NCBI GenBank assembly: GCA_003156795.1
Contig: PMHU01000079.1
Span: 7,910-14,214 of the forward strand
Direction of reading: 5' to 3'
DNA length: 6,305 nt
DNA from: Acidimicrobiaceae bacterium
GTDB lineage: Bacteria > Actinomycetota > Acidimicrobiia > Acidimicrobiales > Palsa-688
In this document: piece after piece, positions 1-5,801 of the stretch
How the letters are laid out: each line of letters starts with the position of its first letter
Position numbering within the stretch: position 1 is the first letter of the stretch
Made by a program: the position numbers and the translations under genes
Notes under the pieces: generated by a model
Database searches by the model: none
What the model was told of the DNA's origin: nothing
Seen by the model: the letters and a program-made list of their open reading frames with translations, nothing else

Positions 1-224
1 CCCCCCGCCGCGCCGTCGTCGCCCACCATGCCACCCGCTTCGTGGGGTTCGGGGCCGAGGTCGCGAGCGTCATCAACGAAGAGCTGTTCGGCGAGCTCGA
101 GGCGCCCGTCCGCCGGGTGGGGGCCCGCTTCGCGCCGGTCGGCTCAGCGGCGACTCTCGAAGCCGCCGTGATGCCGTCGGTCGCCACTATCGTCGACGCC
201 ATTCGCGACGTCGCGGCCCGCTGA
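1..224 (+). CDS. 2-oxoacid dehydrogenase E1 component, beta subunit (C-terminal fragment)
   Basis: This is the last 73 codons of a gene that begins outside the window; the reading frame starts at base 3 and ends in TGA at 222-224. The visible end (VVAHHATRFVGFGAEVAS, then APVRRVGARFAPVG, then MPSVATIVDAI) matches the C-terminal transketolase-like domain of E1 beta subunits. In that family a short 'hEa.r..GfgaEia' segment is followed by 'aPv.Rv...d.p.P' and a terminal 'lPs...I..av' helix. With an alpha subunit, such proteins form the thiamine-diphosphate E1 enzyme that decarboxylates pyruvate, branched-chain 2-oxoacids or acetoin. The fragment does not show which substrate. It has no evident link to the transport genes and converges with the sortase-like gene, leaving 11 bases between stops. 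Family assignment is fairly sure; the subtype is unknown. Confidence 0.8.
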   Translation, partial: PRRAVVAHHATRFVGFGAEVASVINEELFGELEAPVRRVGARFAPVGSAATLEAAVMPSVATIVDAIRDVAAR

Positions 225-235
225 ATCAGGACCGG

Positions 236-1126
236 CTAGAGCGTGGCGGGGAGGACCTGCGCCAGGTTGGTGTATACGAGCCAGGTGACGAGAAGAACCA
301 CGGGCGTCGTAGCCAGGTAGGCGGACCACCGGGGGAGAATCCGATAAACGAAGACCGTGGCCCCCGCGACCAGCAGGAGCAGGGCCGCCCAAGCTGCGAG
401 CTGGCCGAGGTCCCCGGTATTGCCGACCAGGCCACCGTCCGATGGGCTAAGGACGGAAGGACGCCCTGCGGGGGCGGGTTTGGCCGGACCCTCGAGGACG
501 GCGACGACGGCAAGTCGTCGCGTGGCGGAGAGGTTGTCACCGGTGACCAGCGTGAGCTGGTTGGACGCTGTGGCTTGGAAGACCGCCGTGTCGGACGCCG
601 GGACGACCGTCCTGTGTCGCACTATGTATGTGAAATGCCCTTGGCCCGTTAGTACTTCTACCGTTGCGCCCGGTTTCAGGTCCGACAGCCGGGCGAAGGC
701 ATCTCCCAGAACAAGGCGGTGGGCGGCTATCACCGCGTTGCCGGCTTGGCCGGGTAGAGGGGAAACGGCCAGATGTCCTGGACCGTGCGCCAACTGGGCC
801 GAGCCGGTCCCCTCCACCACGATCTGATGGAGTCCTATCGCGGGTATGTCCAACCGGGCGACGGGAGTCCCCGGGCGCAGTTTCCCGCCGATCGGCGCCC
901 GACCGTAGGAAAGTGGCTTCTCGAACCGCCGCTCGAGCCCGGCTTGGGCCCGGTCGGTGGAGAGGGAAGACAGGATGAAGGCGAAGAGGATGAATCCGGC
1001 CAGCATCGCGGAGAAGGTAAGCAGCACCTGCGAGGCGATGCGAGTGGCACCGGCACCGCCCGCGACGTGCGCTTTCGGCGCTAAATCAAGCTTCGGAAGC
1101 TCCAGTGTCGGTGACTCGGCCAGCAC
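236..1126 (-). CDS. Sortase-fold membrane protein lacking the catalytic cysteine
   Basis: The 296-residue protein has an N-terminal membrane segment at about 31-55, a sortase domain at about 85-212, a short Pro/Ser linker, and two more membrane segments at about 244-264 and 272-291. Sortase landmarks are clear: ARLDIPAIGLHQIVVEG (about 90-106), NAVIAAHR with the catalytic-type His at 136, and LTLVTG followed by ATRRLAV, which supplies the expected Arg at 203 or 204. In active sortases the TLxTC motif carries the nucleophilic Cys. Here that position is Gly196 (codon GGT), and the whole protein has no cysteine. It should therefore not form the thioacyl intermediate needed to attach proteins to the cell wall. 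The GTG start at 1126 lies one base after the upstream stop. AGAGGG (plus-strand 1133-1138) sits 6 bases before the start, inside the end of the upstream gene, so translation is probably coupled. The fold is confident; the role is unknown, with a partner or scaffold for the neighbouring binding protein inferred from position. Confidence 0.85.
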   Translation of the reverse strand: MLAESPTLELPKLDLAPKAHVAGGAGATRIASQVLLTFSAMLAGFILFAFILSSLSTDRAQAGLERRFEKPLSYGRAPIGGKLRPGTPVARLDIPAIGLHQIVVEGTGSAQLAHGPGHLAVSPLPGQAGNAVIAAHRLVLGDAFARLSDLKPGATVEVLTGQGHFTYIVRHRTVVPASDTAVFQATASNQLTLVTGDNLSATRRLAVVAVLEGPAKPAPAGRPSVLSPSDGGLVGNTGDLGQLAAWAALLLLVAGATVFVYRILPRWSAYLATTPVVLLVTWLVYTNLAQVLPATL

Positions 1127-1127
1127 G

Positions 1128-3590
1128 TCACGCCCTCTTTGATCGCAGTGACCGGCTACGTCTGAGGATCAGGCCGGCGAGCGCGCAGCCGGCGGCTAGG
1201 GCCGCGGCCAATGGGATCAGCCAGCCCCCCGACAAGAGGTCCGCGGCGCTGAGGAAGACTCCGGCTTCGTGGAGCCCCCGCCCCGGCGGGATGCTGACCG
1301 CGTTCTCGAGTGGCGATGCCGAGGGTGATGACGAGCCAGCGGCAGCCGGTCCGTCGGAGGACGTTCGCGGCCCATTCGGCGACGAACCGACCGTGGTGGT
1401 CGTCGAAGCCGCCGGCTGACCGGTCGCACCGCCGGTGAGCTTTGTCGCCGAGGACTCGGCTCCCTCGACTGCCACCTTGTTGGCGATCTCCGAGGTTTGG
1501 GCCTCCAGGTTGGCGGGGAGGGGCACGTATCCCGCGGGAAGATACTGCGAAGACTGCCCGGGTCCGGCTGCGAAATTCAGAAACGAGTCCACGACGGTCG
1601 CGTTCTGTTTGGTGAGGCCGCCACTCGGGACCAACGCGTAATCGATCTTGGCGAGAGGGTAGGCGTCGGGGTCTGTGGTGGCGACCGGCGGGACCAGCAT
1701 GCCGTCGGCGCCGACCGCCATGGTGCGGTAGGCCTCGTCGAGGCCCGCCTGGTTGCCGGCCACGAAGCCGGACGTGGAGGGATCCGTCAGGGGCGTGCAG
1801 GTTCCACCCTGTTCGTTGACGAAGCGCGAGAGTTCGCTGGTATTGGGTTCGGCCGAGATCAGCTCGGCGCTAGGGAGCCCCGAGCGGTTTGCGCTTACTG
1901 TGTCGACTACGCCGAAGAACGCATAGTTGTCCGTCGGCGCCGGCAGCCAGGCCTTCGGTGATCCTGGTGACGGGGGCGGACCACCGACAGGTATTCCGTA
2001 GAGGAGGGATTGCAGGACCGTCGAAGTGCCGGTCTCGGGGTAGTAGCTGTCGGAGTCCGGGGTGGTACCCGACGAGGACTGCGCCAACTGGACGAACTGG
2101 TCATTGGGATAGGTGGCACCCACCCAGTCCTGGTTGAGCTTCGCCCCGCAGGGGTCCCTTCCGGCGAGGAACTGGCGGGCGTCGTAGTCGCCTGCGATCC
2201 ATTGGGTGAGGATGAGGGTGTCGTCGGTCTGTTCGGCCCGCAGCACCGGCTCTTCCACGTAGTCCGTGCAGGTGGTGGTCGGGGCCTTCTTCTTCCCGCT
2301 GCTGGTGCAGATAGCGGGGGGCTGAAAGCCCGGGTTGAGGGCCCGGAACTCAGGATCGTCGGTGAGTGGCTCGATGAACCGGGTGGAGCTTCCGGCCACG
2401 AGATGCCCGAACGGCTCCTGGGCGTTCACCGTGGCCGAGTTGGTGATCAGCATCGCCACCAGGCGTGGAGTGAGCCTGATCGGGGTGGCGCACTCCGAGA
2501 CGGGCTGATTGGGAGAGCAGCCGATGGGCAGGCCGGTCAGCGGGTCGACCATGTTGAACACGATGCTGACCCCACCCGCGTCGAGGGGAGCGGCCAGCTC
2601 CCCCGGGATGGTTCGTGCCGCGTTCTGGGCGCTGGTGGGGGGTATGGATGCCACGCCGACTGTCGTCGAACCCGAGAGAAGATCCTCCTTGGCCAGGTCC
2701 TCGCTCAGGTCGGCGTAGCTGATGGTGACCGGCGTGGACCCGGTGCAGAGCTGAGCGGCCCAGGACTCGAGCGCGTAGGACGAGGATGACGCCCCCTCGA
2801 TAGCCAGGTTTCCGGTTCCGATCGCAGGGCAATCGGGAATGGCGCCGAAGTCGAGCGACACCGAGGGGGCGGCGTCGATCAGCTGGGAGTAGGTGCACGT
2901 CGTCACCTTCTTGGCGCACTTCGCAATCTGCTTCGTCGTGGGGGGCCCTTGCCACAGCTCGTTGGGTATGGGCGGGGCGCCGTCGGGCAGAACCACGATT
3001 TTGAGCACGCACGGATTGTTGCTGTCGCACTGGATGTCGTAGGGGTTGTTGCACTGGGGCGCCGTGTAGCCCCCGCCGCAGGGGAATTCCACCTCCTCGG
3101 TCTGGAGGGTGCCTTCCTGTACCTGGAACGGATAGGTGCCCGTTCCCGCTGCGCTCGTGGCGCCGGCGAGGGGGATCTCGGAATCCTGCAGGCCGCCGGA
3201 AGGAGCGACGATGTTGCCGCCGAGATTCTCCCCCTGCGTGTAGCAGTCCCGGAAGAAGTACCAGACCCCGCCAGGCGGATCCGCGGTGCACTCCAGGATC
3301 GCCACGTCGTCGTCGCGGTACTCTGTCTCGGGATTGATCGAGATCGCGGTCGGCGGCAGCCCGGACCAGTCGACGGTCACCACCTGCTGGTTCTCGAGAA
3401 GCGAATCGGGCGACGCGGTGACCGCCGGCGGCTGTGAATCCGGACTCGCCCCGGCGGAGAACGCGGCGGGGCTGGGCCCGGCTACCAAGGGCGCGGCCAC
3501 TCCGAGGGTGATCAGAGCCGCCACGCCGGCGCGCCACCACCGTCGACGACCCATGACGCCTCTCGGTCTCCGGCGGTCCCTATGTCGCAC
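1128..3590 (-). CDS. Large exported PstS-like solute-binding protein with C-terminal membrane anchor
   Basis: The protein has 820 residues against roughly 320-400 for ordinary PstS. Visible order: a very basic N-terminus and export signal (hydrophobic stretch about 22-37); a Cys-rich beta-type domain at about 55-250; a PstS-like core at about 258-700; a Ser/Thr/Pro-rich stalk at about 715-765; a membrane helix at about 788-809; and a basic tail ending RRSRSLRSKRA. Core landmarks are EGASSSSYALESWAAQ (PstS 'GSSFaaPa...W'), the GSTTVGVASIPPT segment (the 'sGtvDFaGSD' region), IRLTPRLVAMLITNS, LRAEQTDDT (the 'RsDgSGTt' region) and YPLAKIDYALVP. It probably captures phosphate or another solute outside the membrane for the PstCA channel. 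No lipobox is seen, so the C-terminal helix would be the anchor. It resembles a sortase substrate in layout but has no recognisable LPxTG or LAxTG motif before the helix. Sixteen cysteines lie outside the helix, consistent with disulfides. Start: GTG 3590 has AGGAG 4 bases upstream; ATG 3554 (residue 13) has GAGAGG 4 bases upstream and is equally plausible. The PstS relationship is by eye and divergent. Confidence 0.75.
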   Translation of the reverse strand: MRHRDRRRPRGVMGRRRWWRAGVAALITLGVAAPLVAGPSPAAFSAGASPDSQPPAVTASPDSLLENQQVVTVDWSGLPPTAISINPETEYRDDDVAILECTADPPGGVWYFFRDCYTQGENLGGNIVAPSGGLQDSEIPLAGATSAAGTGTYPFQVQEGTLQTEEVEFPCGGGYTAPQCNNPYDIQCDSNNPCVLKIVVLPDGAPPIPNELWQGPPTTKQIAKCAKKVTTCTYSQLIDAAPSVSLDFGAIPDCPAIGTGNLAIEGASSSSYALESWAAQLCTGSTPVTISYADLSEDLAKEDLLSGSTTVGVASIPPTSAQNAARTIPGELAAPLDAGGVSIVFNMVDPLTGLPIGCSPNQPVSECATPIRLTPRLVAMLITNSATVNAQEPFGHLVAGSSTRFIEPLTDDPEFRALNPGFQPPAICTSSGKKKAPTTTCTDYVEEPVLRAEQTDDTLILTQWIAGDYDARQFLAGRDPCGAKLNQDWVGATYPNDQFVQLAQSSSGTTPDSDSYYPETGTSTVLQSLLYGIPVGGPPPSPGSPKAWLPAPTDNYAFFGVVDTVSANRSGLPSAELISAEPNTSELSRFVNEQGGTCTPLTDPSTSGFVAGNQAGLDEAYRTMAVGADGMLVPPVATTDPDAYPLAKIDYALVPSGGLTKQNATVVDSFLNFAAGPGQSSQYLPAGYVPLPANLEAQTSEIANKVAVEGAESSATKLTGGATGQPAASTTTTVGSSPNGPRTSSDGPAAAGSSSPSASPLENAVSIPPGRGLHEAGVFLSAADLLSGGWLIPLAAALAAGCALAGLILRRSRSLRSKRA

Positions 3591-3634
3591 CTGACTCCTA
3601 ACCTCGGCTCGGGGCGCGCGTCGGCCCCCACCCC

Positions 3635-3640
3635 ATTATA
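3635..3640 (-). promoter_or_regulatory. -10 element (TATAAT) for the binding protein / sortase-like unit
   Basis: Read on the minus strand this is a perfect TATAAT consensus, preceded directly by TAGC. A transcript would start near 3627-3629, leaving a leader of about 38 bases to the GTG at 3590, or about 74 bases to the alternative ATG at 3554. The hexamer 17 bases upstream (TACTTA on the minus strand, plus-strand 3658-3663) is a poor -35. Prediction from sequence only. Confidence 0.5.
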
Positions 3641-3674
3641 GCTATCAACCTAGTGTTTAAGTAGCGTCGCTAGC

Positions 3675-3680
3675 TATACT
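3675..3680 (+). promoter_or_regulatory. -10 element (TATACT) for pstCAB
   Basis: TATACT differs from TATAAT at one position and is preceded by TAGC, matching the opposing box in inverted orientation. Transcription would begin near 3686-3689, only a few bases before the pstC ATG at 3691, so the message would be almost leaderless. There is no good -35 at the normal distance (AGTGTT at 3652-3657 for a 17-base spacer). Prediction from sequence only. Confidence 0.45.
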
Positions 3681-3690
3681 CTGGGGTGAA

Positions 3691-4653
3691 ATGGCGGGGA
3701 CGGGCTCAAAGCTGATCGACTTCGAAGTGCGCAGGCCGCGCCAGGACGTCATATTTCGCGCCACCGCACGCGTGGCCGGGGCCATGACGCTGGCGCTGAT
3801 GGCCGTGATCTTCGTAGCCCTCCTCGTTCGCTCGTACCGAGCCCTGCACCTGGTCGGAATTGGCAAGTTCCTCACGACTCAGCAGTGGGTCCCAGAGGCC
3901 GGGAAGTTCGGGGTCGGCTCTCTTCTGTTCAATACGGTCATGATCGGTGTCGTGGCGCTGGTGATCGCTGTGCCCGTATCGCTGTGCGCCGCCCTGCTGA
4001 TATCGGAGTACTCACCGCCGGCGGTGAGCTCCGCCCTCAAGACCCTCGTGGAGCTACTGGCGGCCATGCCGAGCGTCGTATTCGGCTATTGGGGGCTCGA
4101 ATACCTGACGCCGCGGATTCGTCCGCTCAGCCAGTGGCTGGCGAACCACCTCGCCTTCCTCCCCATCTTCAAGGTCACCTCATCGAGCTTCGCCGGCTCC
4201 ACGTTCATCGCAGGAATCGTCGTGGCGCTGATGGTCTCACCGGTGCTGACGGCAGTAGCCCAGGAAGTCTTTTTCCAGGCCCCCAGTGGCCAGCGCGAAG
4301 CCGCCCTTGCTCTAGGCGGAACCAAGTGGGGGATGATACGCAAAGTGGTGCTCCCCTTCGGTAGGGGCGGGATCGTGGGCGGAACCATGCTGGCTTTCGG
4401 ACGGGCCGTCGGAGAGACGGTCGCGGTCGTGGTCGTGATCTCGGCCACTGCGACCCGGCAGGTACACATTCTCCAGTCGGGTGCGAACTCGATCTCGGCA
4501 TGGATCGCCGAGACCTGGGGCGAATCGAACCCCATCGGCATAAGCGCACTTATGGCGGCCGGCCTCACCCTGTTCCTCCTGACCCTGATCGTCAACGCGG
4601 CCGCATCCGTGATCGTGAACCGCACCGCCAAGGCCGGGGGACCGTCTCTGTGA
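3691..4653 (+). CDS. pstC: Phosphate ABC transporter permease PstC
   Basis: PstC is one of two membrane subunits of the high-affinity phosphate importer and forms the channel with PstA. The 320-residue protein is normal length for the family. It shows about six membrane segments (roughly 26-47, 76-104, 115-138, 170-192, 232-252 and 284-309). The permease EAA loop that docks on the ATPase lies at about 200-224 (REAALALGGTKWGMIRKVVLP). It is followed by LAFGRAVGETVAV at about 234-246, the family-typical 'gRalGEt' stretch. The ATG at 3691 is the first in-frame start after the stop codon at 3658-3660. It lies only 10 bases past a -10-like TATACT, so little or no leader is expected. GGGGTG just before the ATG is close to a ribosome-binding sequence but may not be transcribed. 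The stop overlaps the pstA start by 4 bases (GTGA). No ordinary pstS precedes it; the divergent PstS-like gene is the likely receptor. Confidence 0.93.
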   Translation: MAGTGSKLIDFEVRRPRQDVIFRATARVAGAMTLALMAVIFVALLVRSYRALHLVGIGKFLTTQQWVPEAGKFGVGSLLFNTVMIGVVALVIAVPVSLCAALLISEYSPPAVSSALKTLVELLAAMPSVVFGYWGLEYLTPRIRPLSQWLANHLAFLPIFKVTSSSFAGSTFIAGIVVALMVSPVLTAVAQEVFFQAPSGQREAALALGGTKWGMIRKVVLPFGRGGIVGGTMLAFGRAVGETVAVVVVISATATRQVHILQSGANSISAWIAETWGESNPIGISALMAAGLTLFLLTLIVNAAASVIVNRTAKAGGPSL

Positions 4654-5801
4654 CGGTGCAACACGCCTCGCCCGCGCCGGACACCGCGAAGCGACCCCAC
4701 TCGGGCGGACCGCCTCCCCGCTCCGACCGGTTACGGCTGCGAGGGTGGTCGCGTGCGGACGTGGCGGAGTTGGCGGGCGCGCTGCTCGGCTCTTTCGCTC
4801 TCACTTGGTTGGTGTACGAGGAACTGACCACCCTGAGCGGGGGTCTGGGATTCGTCGTTTGCTGGTTTTTCGCGTTCCTCGTGACTTACTGGGCCATGGC
4901 TCGCAACCGGCTGGGCGCCGGTGCTGCGGGCGACCGCCTGGCTGCGGCGACGGTGGCGAGCGTGGGCTTGCTCCTGGTCGTCGGCTTGGTCGCCATGCTC
5001 GTCTATGTAGTGGCCAAGGGCTATCACGCTCTGCGGCCGCAATTTTTCACCAAGGACCAATATGGTGTCAGTCCGCTGGCCAAGCCCACCGCCGGGGGCG
5101 GGTTGGCGGCCATAGTGGGCAGCGTCGAGCAGGTCGGCCTGGCCACCGTGATCTCGCTTCCCCTCGGCATCGCGACCGCCGTCTTCCTGACCGAGGTCCG
5201 CGGTCGTATCGGCCGTCCAGTACGGCTGCTCACCGATGCCATGAGCGGAATTCCCTCGGTACTCGCCGGACTCTTTATCTTCGCCCTGCTCATCCTCAGT
5301 CACGTGCTGCCGCAGTCGGGCTTCGCGGTCTCGCTCGCCCTGACCATCTCCATGCTCCCGACGATCACCAGGACGAGCGAGGTCGTCCTGCGGGTAGTAC
5401 CCGGCGATCTCCGGGAGGCTTCCTACGCCCTCGGCGGCAGCGAATGGCGCACCGTCCGACGCATCCTGCTACCGACCGCCCGCAACGGCCTGATAACGGC
5501 TGCCATCCTCGGGGTGGCAAGGGTCGTCGGCGAGGCCGCTCCGGGCATCATCGACGCCGGCAGTAGCCCCAAGGTCAATTGGAACCCATTCAAGGGTCCG
5601 CAGGAGAACCTCCCCCTCATGATCTACGAGGACATCAAGTCCTCCGTGCCCGCCGACAACATCCGGGCCTGGACCGCCGCTCTGGTGCTGGTGTTCTTAG
5701 TCCTGGTCCTCTTCGTCGCAGCCCGTGCCATCGCCCGGCGCCGGCCCGGCGGGACGCGGCGGCCAGTGTTTCGCTTTCTCGACAGGAAAGGCCCGTCATG
5801 A
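4650..5801 (+). CDS. pstA: Phosphate ABC transporter permease PstA, N-terminally extended
   Basis: This is the second channel subunit of the phosphate importer, partner of PstC. From the GTG at 4650 it is 383 residues, about 90 longer than typical PstA. The canonical part begins near residue 98 (ATVASVGLLLVVGLVAML), with further membrane segments at about 153-182, 203-220, 225-245, 280-300 and 338-360. The EAA loop at about 253-275 (LREASYALGGSEWRTVRRIL) is followed by ARVVGEAAPGI at 290-300, a PstA hallmark. The extra N-terminus is a Pro/Arg-rich cytoplasmic stretch followed by two more hydrophobic segments at about 38-58 and 65-83. The reading frame stays open back to 4500, but GTG 4650 is chosen because it gives a 4-base GTGA overlap with the pstC stop; GTG 4656 is a close alternative. 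The stop overlaps the pstB start as ATGA. Confidence 0.92.
   Translation: MTVQHASPAPDTAKRPHSGGPPPRSDRLRLRGWSRADVAELAGALLGSFALTWLVYEELTTLSGGLGFVVCWFFAFLVTYWAMARNRLGAGAAGDRLAAATVASVGLLLVVGLVAMLVYVVAKGYHALRPQFFTKDQYGVSPLAKPTAGGGLAAIVGSVEQVGLATVISLPLGIATAVFLTEVRGRIGRPVRLLTDAMSGIPSVLAGLFIFALLILSHVLPQSGFAVSLALTISMLPTITRTSEVVLRVVPGDLREASYALGGSEWRTVRRILLPTARNGLITAAILGVARVVGEAAPGIIDAGSSPKVNWNPFKGPQENLPLMIYEDIKSSVPADNIRAWTAALVLVFLVLVLFVAARAIARRRPGGTRRPVFRFLDRKGPS

Larger units (their letters stand above)
3591..3690. promoter_or_regulatory. Divergent intergenic promoter region between the binding-protein gene and pstC
   Basis: This 100-base gap is the only substantial non-coding space in the window and must carry the start signals for both transcription units. 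Its right half (about 3635-3680) is clearly more AT-rich than the surroundings. It contains an inverted pair of 10-mers: 3635-3644 reads TAGCTATAAT on the minus strand, and 3671-3680 reads TAGCTATACT on the plus strand (9 of 10 identical). Each holds a -10-like hexamer pointing to its own gene. No good TTGACA-like -35 lies at 16-18 bases from either box, which could indicate activator dependence. I could not identify a convincing PhoB/PhoP-type direct repeat. Confidence 0.6.

Noticed and set aside
225..235. Terminator between the convergent E1 beta and sortase-like genes
   Set aside because: Only 11 bases separate the stops, and I saw no strong hairpin with a T-run in or around this gap.
1128..1300. 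LPxTG-type sorting signal at the C-terminus of the binding protein
   Set aside because: The helix and basic tail fit, but residues before the helix (SIPPGRGLHEAGV) contain no LPxTG, LAxTG or close variant.
2010..2789. 259-residue open frame antisense to the binding-protein gene
   Set aside because: Gly/Arg/Val-rich translation without motifs; explained by third-position GC bias of the real gene on the other strand.
2350..3540. 396-residue open frame on the minus strand in another frame
   Set aside because: It lies wholly inside the 820-residue binding-protein gene and its translation is Arg/Gly/His-rich with no domain features, typical of a shadow frame in high-GC DNA.
3645..3670. Possible Pho box between the two promoters
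   Set aside because: The stretch is AT-rich as expected for a regulator site, but I could not find two spaced copies resembling either the CTGTCAT or GTTCACC type repeats.
4086..4700. 204-residue open frame antisense to pstC
   Set aside because: It shadows the clear pstC coding sequence and shows no recognisable features.
4745..5566. 273-residue open frame on the plus strand overlapping pstA
   Set aside because: pstA is in the other frame with clear family motifs; this translation is Arg/Pro/His-rich noise.
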